A stretch of 64,000 nucleotides of DNA from Thioclava electrotropha (GCF_002085925.2 NZ_CP053562.1:1034001-1098000); one strand, 5' to 3'. Numbered from the stretch's first letter, positions 1 through 9,405 are shown. The notes: a model not told the origin generated them from the letters alone. Program-made: numbers and translations.

Positions 1-1036
1 GGATCAGACCGGCGCGGTTCATCTCGCCAAGGATGCCCATGATGCCGCCCGCGCGGTGGACGTCTTCCATGTGGACGTCCTGCTTCGCCGGTGCGACCTT
101 GCAGAACACCGGAACCTTGCGGCTGAGCCGGTCGATGTCTTCCATCGTGAAGTCGACCTTGCCCTCATGCGCGATCGCCAGCAGGTGGAGCACGGTGTTG
201 GTGGACCCGCCCATCGCGATATCGAGGCTCATCGCGTTCTCGAAGGCTTCAAACGTCGCGATCTCGCGCGGCAGCAGGCCCTTGTCTTCCAGCTCGTAAT
301 GGCGGCGCGTGATCTCGACGATCTTGCGGCCCGCCTCGAGGAACAGCTCTTTGCGGTCGGCATGCGTCGCCAGCATCGAACCGTTGCCCGGCAGCGCCAG
401 ACCCAGTGCCTCGGCCAGACAGTTCATCGAGTTCGCGGTGAACATGCCCGAGCACGACCCGCAGGTCGGGCAGGCGGCCTTCTCGATCGCGAGCACGTCC
501 TCGTCGGAATATTTGTCGTCGGCCGCAGCCACCATCGCATCGACCAGATCGAGGTCGTGACCGATGATTTCCGCGCCTTCCTTGCCGGCTTCCATCGGGC
601 CGCCGGAGACGAAGATCACCGGGATGTTCAGGCGCATCGCGGCCATCATCATGCCGGGGGTGATCTTGTCGCAGTTCGAGATGCAGACCATCGCATCGGC
701 GCAATGCGCGTTGACCATGTATTCCACGGAGTCCGCGATCACTTCGCGCGAGGGCAGCGAATAGAGCATCCCGTCATGGCCCATCGCGATCCCGTCATCG
801 ACCGCGATGGTGTTGAATTCCTTCGCGACACCGCCCGCGCTCTCGATCTCGCGCGCGACCATCTGGCCGAGGTCCTTGAGGTGGACGTGGCCGGGAACGA
901 ATTGGGTGAAGGAGTTCACGACCGCGATGATCGGCTTGCCGAAGTCGTCATCGGTCATGCCGGTGGCGCGCCACAGACCGCGCGCACCTGCCATGTTGCG
1001 GCCATGGGTGGATCTACGGGAACGATAAAAGGCCAT
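1..1036 (-). CDS. ilvD: Dihydroxy-acid dehydratase, 3' end off window
   Basis: Dehydrates 2,3-dihydroxy-isovalerate and the matching isoleucine precursor to 2-keto acids, the third step of branched-chain amino acid synthesis in the cytoplasm. Reading the minus strand from the ATG at 1036 gives [20 protein letters not shown], the typical IlvD N-terminus. The iron-sulfur/metal segments NCDKITPGM and [17 protein letters not shown] follow. About 345 of the usual roughly 610 residues are present; the C-terminal part lies left of the window. The frame is open throughout. It is transcribed divergently from the helicase gene. The assignment is secure; only the missing end is unknown. Confidence 0.95.
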   Translation of the reverse strand, partial: MAFYRSRRSTHGRNMAGARGLWRATGMTDDDFGKPIIAVVNSFTQFVPGHVHLKDLGQMVAREIESAGGVAKEFNTIAVDDGIAMGHDGMLYSLPSREVIADSVEYMVNAHCADAMVCISNCDKITPGMMMAAMRLNIPVIFVSGGPMEAGKEGAEIIGHDLDLVDAMVAAADDKYSDEDVLAIEKAACPTCGSCSGMFTANSMNCLAEALGLALPGNGSMLATHADRKELFLEAGRKIVEITRRHYELEDKGLLPREIATFEAFENAMSLDIAMGGSTNTVLHLLAIAHEGKVDFTMEDIDRLSRKVPVFCKVAPAKQDVHMEDVHRAGGIMGILGEMNRAGLI

Positions 1037-1343
1037 AAGTTTTCCGTTTCTGTCGCGCCCGAGGGGACTCGGGCAATTTCCTGTCGCGGGCCTGAATATA
1101 ACATGGATCGCCCGATGAACAGTGGCGAGATCGCGCGGGTAGGCTGTGCGATGGTGCGAGATGTTGGGGGAGGGGGGCGTCTCGGAAGGCTTCCAGGGAA
1201 AGCTTTCAGCGGCGAGCGCGCCGCGCGTCGCGGCGCAGGGACTCATTGCTTTAGAGACGGGCAGGCGCGGCTCAGGCTGGCCGCCCGCGCCAAGACGTGC
1301 CGCAAAGCTTGCGCATCCGCTCCTCACGCCTACCTTTCACGCG
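1037..1343. other. Divergent intergenic region ilvD / helicase
   Basis: This 307-base gap must hold the promoters of two divergent genes. I see a short hairpin (cccga/tcggg arms, about 1060-1077) on the ilvD side. The open frame that continues leftward from the helicase ATG into this gap is rich in Arg, Gly and Ala and looks like GC-driven read-through, so I do not count it as coding. No attenuator-like leader peptide or known riboswitch is evident. Confidence 0.4.
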
Positions 1344-3749
1344 ATGCCCGACACCGCCGCCACGCCCCTCCTGCCGCAACGCTTCGCCGACTGGTTCGCC
1401 AGCCGCGGCTGGCAGCCGCACAGGCATCAGCTCGACGTGCTGTCGGCGCGCGAAGATACGCTGCTGATCGCGCCGACCGGGGGCGGCAAGACGTTGGCGG
1501 GGTTTCTGCCGTCGCTCGTCGATCTGGCCGCGGGATACGAGGGGCTGCACACGCTCTATGTCTCGCCGCTCAAGGCGCTTTCCAAGGACATCGCACGCAA
1601 CCTGCGCGCGCCAGTGGACGAGATCGGGCTGGACCTGCGGATCGAGGATCGCACCGGCGACACATCGGCCACGCAGCGCCGCCGTCAGCGGGTCGATCCA
1701 CCGCAGATCCTGCTGACGACGCCGGAGAGCCTCGCGCTGATGCTGTCCTACCCGGAAGCTCCGAAAATCTTCGCGGGGGTGAAGCGGGTGGTGCTGGACG
1801 AGATCCACGCGTTGGCCGAAAGCAAGCGGGGCGACCAGTTGATGCTGGGCGTCGCGCGGCTGCGCAGCGTGTCGCCGGACCTGACCGTCACAGGGCTCTC
1901 GGCCACGGTCGAGGCTCCGCAGGCGCTGGCCGATTTCATGGGCGGCGCGCGGGTGATCATGGCCGATCCCGGCCCGCCCCCCGATATCGAGATGCTGCCG
2001 ACCGAGCGCCCCGCACCTTGGGCTGGCGGCGGCGGACGGCATGCCGCGCGCGATGTGATGGCGGCGATCGAGAACGCACGTCTCAGCCTCGTCTTTCTCA
2101 ACACCCGGGCGCAGGCGGAGCTGTTCTTCCAGGCGCTCTGGGAGGTGAACGACAACGCCCTGCCGATCGGGCTGCATCACGGCTCGCTGTCGCGCGAGGC
2201 GCGCCACAAGGTCGAGGAAGCGATGGCCAGCGGCGAGCTGCGCGCGGTGGTCTGCACCGGCTCACTCGATCTGGGGCTCGACTGGGGCGATGTCGATCTG
2301 GTCCTGCAGGTCGGCGCGCCGAAGAACGTCAAGCGCCTCGTGCAACGGATCGGGCGCGCCAATCACCGCTATGACGAGCCTTCGCGCGCGCGGATCGTAC
2401 CCGCCAATCGCTTCGAGATCGTCGAATGCGCCGCCGCCTTGGAGGCCGTGCGCGAGAACGATCTGGACGGCGGCGGGCGGCGCTGGCGGGGGCCGCTCGA
2501 CGTGCTGTGTCAGCATATCCTGCTGACTGCCTGCGCCGGACCGTTCGAGGCGGATGCGCTTTATACGGAGGTGCTGCGGGCGGGGCCCTACGCGAATTTG
2601 CCACGTGCCGATTTCGATGCCTGTCTCGAGTTCTGCGCGACGGGCGGTTACGCGCTGCGGGCCTATGACCGCTGGCAGCGCCTGTTGCAGCGCGACGGCA
2701 AATGGCAGCTCCGCGATCCCCGCGCGACCCGCGATCTGCGGATGAATATCGGCACGATCACCGAGACCGAGAAGCTGAAAGTTCGCCGCAAATCCCGGCG
2801 CGGCGGCACGCCCTTGGGCGAGGTGGAGGAAGGGTTCGCCTCGTCTCTCACCCCCGGCGACACGTTCCTGATCGGCGGGCAGGTGGTGCGCTACGAAGGC
2901 CTGCGCGAGATGGTCGTTGAGGTGACGAACGCCGCCACGCGCGAGCCGAAGATCGCCGTCTTCTCGGGGCTGAAGATGGCGACCTCACTGGAGCTGTCGC
3001 AAAGAGTCCAACGCCTGATCGCCACGCCCAGGGACTGGGAGCAGCTGCCGCCCGACACGCGCGACTGGCTGGCGCTGCAGCGCGAGATTTCCATGCTGCC
3101 CGCCCCCGGCACGCTGACTTGCGAGACCTTCCTGCGCGGCGGGCGGGCGTTCTTCTGTCTCTACGGTTTCGCCGGGCGCAACGCACATCAGACCCTCGCG
3201 CTGCTGCTGACCCACCGGATGGAGCAGGCGGGGCTCGGACCGCTCGGGTTCGTGGCCACCGATTATGCGCTGCTGATCTGGTCGATCGATCCGGTCGAAG
3301 ACCCCGCCCCGCTGCTCTCAGTCGAAGGGCTGCGCGAAGGTCTCCGCGACTGGCTGGAGAGCAACGCGGTGATGAAGCGCGCCTTCCGCTCCATTGCCAC
3401 GATCGCGGGCCTCATCCAGCGCAATCTGCCGGGGCAGCGCAAATCGGGCAAACAGGCGACGTTTTCGTCCGACATCCTTTACGATACCTTGCGCCGCTAC
3501 GATCCCGACCACCTTCTGCTGCGCATCACCCGCGAGGAGGCGAGCCGCGGTCTCGTCGATTTCGAGCGGATCGAGGAGATGCTGGCCCAAGGCAAAAGAA
3601 TCGTGCATATCCGCGCCCCGCATGTGACGCCGCTGGCCGCGCCGTTGTTGTTGGAGCATGGGCAGGTCGGCATTCGGGGCGGCACGGGCGAAGCGCGGCT
3701 GATGGAAGAAGAGGCGCAGGCAATGATGCGCGAGGCGGGGCTGGAATGA
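1344..3749 (+). CDS. Ligase-associated DEXH-box helicase (Lhr-like)
   Basis: A superfamily 2 helicase of the Lhr-core type, expected to unwind nucleic acid using ATP during DNA repair. The ATG at 1344 gives 801 residues, the usual size. Visible motifs are Walker A APTGGGKT (about residues 43-50), DEIH at 152-155, LSAT near 185, and in the second RecA domain a segment RLVQRIGRANHR typical of motif VI. An in-frame extension to 1146 exists but reads as low-complexity sequence, so the later start is preferred; no strong ribosome binding site supports either. Its stop overlaps the start of pdeM (ATGA), so the two are translationally coupled. In the known four-gene repair cassette an ATP-dependent DNA ligase and an exonuclease accompany these genes; neither is present here. 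Confidence 0.9.
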   Translation: MPDTAATPLLPQRFADWFASRGWQPHRHQLDVLSAREDTLLIAPTGGGKTLAGFLPSLVDLAAGYEGLHTLYVSPLKALSKDIARNLRAPVDEIGLDLRIEDRTGDTSATQRRRQRVDPPQILLTTPESLALMLSYPEAPKIFAGVKRVVLDEIHALAESKRGDQLMLGVARLRSVSPDLTVTGLSATVEAPQALADFMGGARVIMADPGPPPDIEMLPTERPAPWAGGGGRHAARDVMAAIENARLSLVFLNTRAQAELFFQALWEVNDNALPIGLHHGSLSREARHKVEEAMASGELRAVVCTGSLDLGLDWGDVDLVLQVGAPKNVKRLVQRIGRANHRYDEPSRARIVPANRFEIVECAAALEAVRENDLDGGGRRWRGPLDVLCQHILLTACAGPFEADALYTEVLRAGPYANLPRADFDACLEFCATGGYALRAYDRWQRLLQRDGKWQLRDPRATRDLRMNIGTITETEKLKVRRKSRRGGTPLGEVEEGFASSLTPGDTFLIGGQVVRYEGLREMVVEVTNAATREPKIAVFSGLKMATSLELSQRVQRLIATPRDWEQLPPDTRDWLALQREISMLPAPGTLTCETFLRGGRAFFCLYGFAGRNAHQTLALLLTHRMEQAGLGPLGFVATDYALLIWSIDPVEDPAPLLSVEGLREGLRDWLESNAVMKRAFRSIATIAGLIQRNLPGQRKSGKQATFSSDILYDTLRRYDPDHLLLRITREEASRGLVDFERIEEMLAQGKRIVHIRAPHVTPLAAPLLLEHGQVGIRGGTGEARLMEEEAQAMMREAGLE

Positions 3750-4393
3750 GAGAGATCACCTTCGCGGGGCAGCGGCTCATCGCGCAACCGTCGGGCGCGC
3801 TCTATTGGCCCGAGGAAGACTCGCTGATCGTGGCCGATCTGCACTTGGGCAAGTCCGAGCGGATGGCGCGGCGTGGCGGTGCGCTGTTGCCGCCTTTCGA
3901 GAGCCTCGACACGGTGATCCGGCTGGAGGCCGAGGTGCTGCGCCTCCGGCCTTCGCGGCTGATCAGCCTAGGCGATGCGTTCGACGACGATGCGGCGGCG
4001 GGAGAGATCGCGCCCGAGATCGCCGGGCGTCTAACACGGATCGCGGCCCAGACCGAACTGCTATGGATCGCGGGAAACCATGATCCGATCGGCTTGGGCC
4101 GGACCGTGGAAGAGACGCAAATCGGCCCGCTCACCCTGCGCCATATCGCAGGCGCGGGGCCGGACCTCTCGGGCCATTACCATCCCAAAGCGACGATCGC
4201 GCGGCGGTCGCATCGGGCGTTTCTGGTGGGGCGCGATCACCTGATCCTGCCCGCTTTCGGCACCTATACCGGGGGGTTGGATTGCGACGGGCCGGAGCTG
4301 TCGTCTCTGGTCGGGGCAGGCATCGCCGTGCTGACCGGGCCGGGCATGCCTGTGCGCCCGATCGGTCAGAGCGCCGCGCGCCAGTCTCTATAG
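3746..4393 (+). CDS. pdeM: Ligase-associated phosphoesterase PdeM
   Basis: A calcineurin-like metallophosphoesterase of 215 residues, the small nuclease/phosphodiesterase partner of the Lhr-type helicase. The metal ligands can be read in order: DLH at 31-33, GDAFDD at 76-81, GNHD at 110-113 and a later GHYHP. The family is associated with DNA damage repair, but its exact substrate is not established by sequence. It starts inside the helicase stop codon (ATGA overlap). Its last 28 bases overlap the end of the convergent cyclotransferase gene. Confidence 0.9.
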   Translation: MREITFAGQRLIAQPSGALYWPEEDSLIVADLHLGKSERMARRGGALLPPFESLDTVIRLEAEVLRLRPSRLISLGDAFDDDAAAGEIAPEIAGRLTRIAAQTELLWIAGNHDPIGLGRTVEETQIGPLTLRHIAGAGPDLSGHYHPKATIARRSHRAFLVGRDHLILPAFGTYTGGLDCDGPELSSLVGAGIAVLTGPGMPVRPIGQSAARQSL

Positions 4394-4869
4394 CCCGCGC
4401 GGACCAACGCTTCGCGGGCGGCGATGAATCCGGGGCGGTCGGGCTCGGGGTCGGGGATCGGCGTGACGTCCGCCAGATCGTCCAGGCCCAGCCCGTGCTC
4501 GCGCCGCCCCGCCCGGATCAGCGCGAGATACCATTCGAACGGCGCGATCCCGTCCTGTCGCTGTAGCGCGCGATAGGTGAAGGCGCGCTGGCCATCCTCG
4601 AGCGTGAGCGCGATCTTCTCGTAGTGCAGCCCCGCGCCCTCTGCGGCATCGAGCGCGGGGATGTCGGTCTCCGTGATCTCGAACAGCACACCTTGGGTGC
4701 GCGCGTCGCTTTCGGTGATCGTAGCCTTCGCGCTCCCGTCGCGCCCGCGTTTCGAGAAATCGAGCGCATGTCCGGGAGCCTCCGCCAACCCGAGCACGCG
4801 GGCCGAAGGGCAGCGCGCGGCAAGCCGCGAGGTCAGCAGGTTGGAGCCATAGGCGAGGTAGGGGATCAT
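4366..4869 (-). CDS. Gamma-glutamylcyclotransferase-like (AIG2/GGCT fold) protein
   Basis: A 167-residue protein beginning MIPYLAYGSNLLTSRL; the YGSN loop is the substrate-binding hallmark of the GGCT/BtrG/AIG2 fold. Members cleave gamma-glutamyl groups to 5-oxoproline or related lactams, but the substrate cannot be told from sequence. The ATG at 4869 overlaps the stop of the upstream aldose epimerase gene (ATGA), so the two are coupled. The longer open frame to 5025 runs inside the epimerase gene and is not used. It overlaps convergently with pdeM by 28 bases. Confidence 0.8.
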   Translation of the reverse strand: MIPYLAYGSNLLTSRLAARCPSARVLGLAEAPGHALDFSKRGRDGSAKATITESDARTQGVLFEITETDIPALDAAEGAGLHYEKIALTLEDGQRAFTYRALQRQDGIAPFEWYLALIRAGRREHGLGLDDLADVTPIPDPEPDRPGFIAAREALVRAGYRDWRAAL

Positions 4870-5717
4870 CCGCTCACCGCCAAGGTCATCGCGAATGTCT
4901 CCTGTGCGCCGGGGGCCAAGATCATGCTGTCGGGCCGCGCGGCCAGTTCCGGCCCGGCCCCTTCCGCGGCAGGCAGCCCATGCCACGGCTCGATGCAGAT
5001 ATAGGGCGCGCCGGGTTTCTGCCACAGCGCGAGATTGGGCAGGTTGGAGAAGCGGAAATCGAGCACCGGCGCCCCGTCGGCGTGGTAGCGTAGCCCGTCG
5101 CCCGCGCCTTCGGGGAAGATCATCGCATCGTCCTCATACTGCGCCGGATCGAGGGTCAGCGCGCCCGCCGTGAAGGGCGAGGGCATCCGCGCGCGCCCCA
5201 GCATCCCATCCGTCAGACGTGCCAAGGCAGGCTCCGCCCCGTTGCGCAGCTCGATCCGATGCGGGCCGGTCGCGCCGGGCAGCGGCCAGCGGAACGCGGG
5301 GTGAAAGCCGAAGGAAAACGGCATCTCTCGATCACCCGCATTGCTGACCGTGGCGGTGACGCTCAGCTCCGACCCCACGACCTCGTGGACGATCTCGAGG
5401 CGGAAATCGAACGGATAGGCCGCGGTCTCCTGCGAGGGTTCGAGCAGGTGGCAGCAGCGGCTTTGCGTCAGCTCGGTCACGCGGAAGGGCAGGTCGCGGG
5501 CGAAGCCGTGCTTGGAGATCGCGTGGGGCGTGCCGTCGATCGTCACCCCGTCGGGGGCGGGAAGGCCGACGATGGGAAACAGGATCGGAGCTTGCCCACT
5601 CCACCAGGCCGGGTCGCCCTCCCAGAGCAGCTCCTGCCCCTGATAGCTCAGCCCCTGCATCTCGGCGCCCAGATCGGCGATGGTGACGCTGAGGCTTTGG
5701 GAAGAAATCTGGGGCAT
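4866..5717 (-). CDS. Aldose 1-epimerase (galactose mutarotase) family protein
   Basis: Interconverts alpha and beta anomers of an aldose in the cytoplasm. The 283-residue product from the ATG at 5717 has the beta-sandwich mutarotase features: SKHGFARD and FGFHPAFRWP carry the two expected histidines, and ICIEPWHGLP carries the probable catalytic glutamate. An open frame reaches 6023, but the extension crosses an inverted-repeat element and has no family-like sequence. It forms an operon with the overlapping cyclotransferase gene. The exact sugar is unknown. Confidence 0.85.
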   Translation of the reverse strand: MPQISSQSLSVTIADLGAEMQGLSYQGQELLWEGDPAWWSGQAPILFPIVGLPAPDGVTIDGTPHAISKHGFARDLPFRVTELTQSRCCHLLEPSQETAAYPFDFRLEIVHEVVGSELSVTATVSNAGDREMPFSFGFHPAFRWPLPGATGPHRIELRNGAEPALARLTDGMLGRARMPSPFTAGALTLDPAQYEDDAMIFPEGAGDGLRYHADGAPVLDFRFSNLPNLALWQKPGAPYICIEPWHGLPAAEGAGPELAARPDSMILAPGAQETFAMTLAVSG

Positions 5718-5856
5718 GTGTCGGGATCCGGAGGTTGTGACGTATCGCGCCTTGGTATCGCGCAGCCGGCAATGATCCAAGCCCGTGTCCGTTTCGTGCT
5801 CAGCGAAGGGGGCAGCGCCAGGCTTTGGATAGGCGCTTATGATGAGTGCGAAGGGG

Positions 5857-5983
5857 AGCGCCCGACCCTTGGGTGGGCGAGTCGCCGTCGATTGGTTCGA
5901 GCGGTTTATCTCGCAAGCCCGGAGGACGCTTATGCCCGCGCTGGCATTGCCAATGCGCCCTCCCGGGGGGAGGGTCGGGCGCT
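5857..5983. repeat. 127-bp element with perfect 13-bp terminal inverted repeats
   Basis: The left end agcgcccgaccct (5857-5869) is the exact reverse complement of the right end agggtcgggcgct (5971-5983). Smaller palindromes lie inside (acccttgggt at the left, ccctcccgggggga-type at the right), and another hairpin, cccgggc/gcccggg, follows just outside. It sits in the 356-base gene-free gap between the aldose epimerase and HEPN genes and encodes nothing convincing. It resembles a miniature inverted-repeat element or an intergenic repeat family; no second copy is in this window and no target-site duplication is clear. Confidence 0.55.
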
Positions 5984-6073
5984 GCCCGGGCTGGACGCCC
6001 GGGCGATTTGGTTTGGAAATCAAGGGTGATCACCCCATCATTCCACTGATTTTCAACGAAGGAAGCACAAGAC

Positions 6074-6754
6074 ATGAATACCATTCGTGGCGATCTTGAT
6101 ATTTTGGAGACTGACTTTTTCTGGTTCAAAGCGCGTGCGGAAATCCTCTTGACGCTTTTCGCCTCGCATCAAGAACGTGTCACGCTGATGAACAATGTCT
6201 CGGGACATTTCTTCGGCATCGTGCAGCAAGCACTGATTTCTGAACTCATCCAAGGTGCTTTTCGGATCGCTGGGTCGGCAAAATCAGGGCGTGGGTGCGG
6301 AGAGAAGTTAAATCTTACATTGCTCAGCTTGGCGGACACCAATCGATATGCAGACTGGGAGGGACGGGAAGAGTTTGAGAACTTGGCAAACGCGGCAAAA
6401 AAGACGCTACAGCCGCTTGAAGCCCAACGTAACAAGTTCATCGCACACCGAGATTGGGATGCAGTCCGCAATCAAGAAGCCGTAGTCGGGCCAACGTTGA
6501 AACAGATCAATGCCGTGATGACAGGCATAGAGGCCGCACTATCATTTGCTCATAGGCAGTTGTGTAACTCCGATTTCATATGGTCGCTTCAGGATGACAG
6601 GGATGAAACCCTAAGTGTATTGAATACTCTGCGGATCGGCATGGAGGCGCGTCAACATGCCGAAGACAAGTATTATCAAACGCTTAAGGCTGGCGGCTCC
6701 CCGTCGTCTCGTTGGTTTGTTGATTGGCCCCATTGGTTAAGGCTCGACGCTTGA
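6074..6754 (+). CDS. HEPN / AbiU2-like domain protein
   Basis: A 226-residue, probably all-helical protein. The segment RNKFIAH (R119 to H125) fits the HEPN R-x4-6-H ribonuclease motif, and the surrounding pattern of a long N-terminal helix bundle, HFFGIVQQALISEL and then RNKFIAHRDW is like AbiU2-type abortive-infection proteins. It may therefore be an RNA-cutting defence factor or toxin; that is inference. The start at 6074 has gaagga nine bases upstream. Codons are clearly AT-richer than in the neighbours and it lies between housekeeping genes just after an inverted-repeat element, suggesting recent acquisition. No antitoxin-like partner is adjacent. Confidence 0.65.
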   Translation: MNTIRGDLDILETDFFWFKARAEILLTLFASHQERVTLMNNVSGHFFGIVQQALISELIQGAFRIAGSAKSGRGCGEKLNLTLLSLADTNRYADWEGREEFENLANAAKKTLQPLEAQRNKFIAHRDWDAVRNQEAVVGPTLKQINAVMTGIEAALSFAHRQLCNSDFIWSLQDDRDETLSVLNTLRIGMEARQHAEDKYYQTLKAGGSPSSRWFVDWPHWLRLDA

Positions 6755-6773
6755 TTCTCCGAGCCGACCTTCC

Positions 6774-8729
6774 TCAAACATCCAGCTCCTCCACGAACTG
6801 CGCGTTCTCCTGAATATACTGGAACCGCAGTTCGGGCTTTTTGCCCATCAGACGCTCCACCAGATCGCCGGTCTCGTTCGGCTCGTCGTCGTGGATCGTG
6901 ACCCGGATCAGCTTGCGCGTGTCGGGGTGCATCGTGGTTTCTTTCAGGTCCTTCGCGTCCATCTCGCCCAGACCCTTGAAGCGCTGCACGTCGATCTTGC
7001 CTTTGCCGCCCAGACCCTTCTCCAGCATCGCGTCCTTCTCGGCGTCATCGGCCACATAGACGCGCTTGGCCCCTTGGGTCAGACGATAGAGCGGCGGGCA
7101 GGCCAGATAGAGGTGCCCCTGGTCGATCATCGGGCGCATCTGGGTGAAGAAGAAGGTCATCAGGAGCGAGGCGATGTGCGCGCCGTCGACATCCGCATCG
7201 GTCATGATGATGATCTTGTCGTAGCGCAGATCGTCGACGTTGAACTTGGTGCCGAGCCCCACGCCGAGCGCCTGCGTCAGATCGTTGATCTCCTGGTTCG
7301 AGCCGAGCTTGGAGCTTGCCGCGCCGAGCACGTTGAGGATCTTGCCGCGGAGCGGCAGCAGCGCCTGGTTCTTGCGGTCGCGCGCCATCTTGGCCGAGCC
7401 GCCTGCCGAGTCGCCCTCGACGATGAACAGCTCCGTGCCCGAACGGTTCGTGGCCGAGCAGTCGACCAGCTTGCCGGGCAGACGCAGCCGCTTGGTGGCC
7501 GATTTGCGCTGAGTCTCTTTCTCCTGCCGGCGCTTGAGGCGTTCTTCGGCGCGCAGCACGAGGAAATCGAGGATCGCACCTGCGGATTTCGTGTCCGAGG
7601 CCAGCCAGTTGTCGAAGTGGTCGCGCACCGCGCCCTCGACCAGTCGCTGCGCCTCGACGGTGGCGAGTCGGTCCTTGGTCTGGCCCACGAATTCCGGCTC
7701 GCGGATGAAGCACGAGACCAGCGCGCAGCCGCCGGTGATCAGGTCGTCGCGGGTGATCTGCGCAGCCTTCTTGTTGTTCACCAGCTCGCCATAGGCGCGG
7801 ATACCCTTGAGGATCGCCGACCAGAAGCCCGCCTCGTGGGTGCCGCCCTCGGGCGTCGGCACGGTGTTACAGTAGGACTGGATGAAACCGTCTCGCGACG
7901 GCGTCCAGTTGATCGCCCATTCGACCGAGCCCGGCACGTTGAACTTTTCGCGGAACTCGACCTTGCCCGAGAAGGGGCGGTCGGCATAGGTGCTTGCGCC
8001 GCTCAGCGTCTCGGTCAGGTAATCGGCGAGGCCGCCGGGGAAGTGGAAGGTCGCCTCGGTCGGGGTCTCGCCATCGTCGACCTCGGATTTCCAGCGAATC
8101 TCCACGCCCGAGAAGAGATACGCCTTCGAGCGCACCATCTTCAGCAGACGTGCGGGCTTGAACCGGTGATGGCCGAAAATCTGCTCGTCGGCATGGAAGG
8201 TGACGGTGGTGCCGCGACGGTTCGGGGCCGAGCCGATCTTCTCGACCGGACCTTCGGGGATGCCGCGCGAGAAGCGCTGTTCATACAGCTCCTTGTTCTT
8301 GGCGACCTGAACGACCATCAGGTCCGACAGCGCGTTGACCACCGAGGCGCCCACCCCGTGCAGACCACCCGAGGTTTCGTAGGCGTCGCCCGAGAACTTG
8401 CCGCCCGCGTGCAGCGTGCAAAGGATGACTTCCAGCGCGGATTTGCCGGGGAATTTCGGGTGCGGGTCGATCGGGATGCCGCGCCCGTTGTCGCGGATGA
8501 CGACGGAATGATCGGCGAGCAGTTCGACCTCGATGCGGTTGGCGTGACCGGCCACCGCTTCGTCCATCGAGTTGTCGAGCACCTCTGCCACCATGTGATG
8601 AAGCGCGCGCTCATCGGTGCCGCCGATATACATGCCGGGGCGTTTTCGCACGGGTTCGAGACCTTCGAGCACCTCGATCGAGGAGGCGTCATAGGAATCG
8701 GTCTGGGGCGTCAGAAGATCGTCGGCCAT
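6774..8729 (-). CDS. parE: DNA topoisomerase IV subunit B
   Basis: The ATPase subunit of topoisomerase IV, which decatenates daughter chromosomes with ParC. The 651 residues from the ATG at 8729 show the GHKL ATPase elements VLDNSMDEA, DNGRGIP and GLHGVGASVVN. The Toprim motifs EGDSAGGSA, PLRGKILNV and DADVDGAHI follow. The length and the N-terminal style fit alphaproteobacterial ParE rather than GyrB, which is about 150 residues longer. An upstream extension to 8930 is not family-like. It is transcribed alone, with the SMR-like gene upstream on the same strand. Confidence 0.95.
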   Translation of the reverse strand: MADDLLTPQTDSYDASSIEVLEGLEPVRKRPGMYIGGTDERALHHMVAEVLDNSMDEAVAGHANRIEVELLADHSVVIRDNGRGIPIDPHPKFPGKSALEVILCTLHAGGKFSGDAYETSGGLHGVGASVVNALSDLMVVQVAKNKELYEQRFSRGIPEGPVEKIGSAPNRRGTTVTFHADEQIFGHHRFKPARLLKMVRSKAYLFSGVEIRWKSEVDDGETPTEATFHFPGGLADYLTETLSGASTYADRPFSGKVEFREKFNVPGSVEWAINWTPSRDGFIQSYCNTVPTPEGGTHEAGFWSAILKGIRAYGELVNNKKAAQITRDDLITGGCALVSCFIREPEFVGQTKDRLATVEAQRLVEGAVRDHFDNWLASDTKSAGAILDFLVLRAEERLKRRQEKETQRKSATKRLRLPGKLVDCSATNRSGTELFIVEGDSAGGSAKMARDRKNQALLPLRGKILNVLGAASSKLGSNQEINDLTQALGVGLGTKFNVDDLRYDKIIIMTDADVDGAHIASLLMTFFFTQMRPMIDQGHLYLACPPLYRLTQGAKRVYVADDAEKDAMLEKGLGGKGKIDVQRFKGLGEMDAKDLKETTMHPDTRKLIRVTIHDDEPNETGDLVERLMGKKPELRFQYIQENAQFVEELDV

Positions 8730-8850
8730 GCTGCTCGCTTTCTCTTGTAGTTTTCTAAACAAGAGATACCGCAGGTTGGGGCGGAGGAGCAAGAAGACCC
8801 CACCGCCCCGATCCGCTTCGAAAGCCCCACACCCCGAAAACGTCCGGCTC

Positions 8851-9186
8851 TTACGCGACGCGCGCCATGAGCAGCATCGACCCCACCGCCATCGCGATAC
8901 CGAAGACTTCCCGCAAGGCGAGTTTTTCACCGAACAGGACGACTCCCATCGTCACCAGAGCCATCAATGTGAAAAGCGCCGAGGCCACGCCCGTTTGTGC
9001 CAGCGACACATGCCGCATAGCCAGAAACCAACCTGCTGCCGAAGCGGCGTAAAGCACGCAACCTAGGAAGACAGACGGCGAATGCAGCGCGTGACCTTTA
9101 TCAACGGCGGATTTCAGAACGAAATCTCCCGCGATCACGATCAGCGTCGCACCCAAACACAGGCTGTATCCAAGCAAAGCAGACAT
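8851..9186 (-). CDS. Small multidrug-resistance-like membrane protein
   Basis: The 111-residue product has four hydrophobic segments (about 3-22, 36-54, 60-80 and 86-107), the size and topology of SMR/EmrE proteins or half an EamA transporter. The strict SMR glutamate in helix 1 is not seen: helix 1 reads GYSLCLGATLIVIAGD with an aspartate at its end. The substrate is therefore unknown. GAGG six bases before the ATG at 9186 supports the start. Confidence 0.7.
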   Translation of the reverse strand: MSALLGYSLCLGATLIVIAGDFVLKSAVDKGHALHSPSVFLGCVLYAASAAGWFLAMRHVSLAQTGVASALFTLMALVTMGVVLFGEKLALREVFGIAMAVGSMLLMARVA

Positions 9187-9405
9187 GGTTACCTCGAACC
9201 CTCTTCACCCCGACAAAATGACGTAAGGGAAGCTGCATTGCTAAGAGGAATTCACCCCGCTGCGGAAAACCCGACCACTTGGTCAGGGAGACCTGACTGA
9301 AAGGCGAAGTTGGGCTGAGCGCCTGCCCATCGCTTGAGCAGAGCGCGTATCCGCGCCGTCTTCGCATACACCTTTCGAACTATGCGCGGCGCGGGGTTCG
9401 CCGAA

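Noticed and set aside
1146..1343. N-terminal extension of the helicase
   Set aside because: 66 residues of Arg/Gly/Ala-rich sequence with no conserved feature; the ATG at 1344 gives the normal family start.
56..2374. Very long plus-strand frame over ilvD and the helicase
   Set aside because: It overlaps ilvD antisense and the helicase out of frame; the composition is GC-driven.
6774..8729. GyrB instead of ParE
   Set aside because: The length of 651 residues and the start MADDLLTP fit ParE; GyrB of this group is about 800 residues.
6891..8750. 619-residue open frame opposite parE
   Set aside because: It is fully antisense to a clear ParE gene; high GC content leaves the opposite strand free of stops. 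The translation is His/Arg/Asp-rich and low in family signal.
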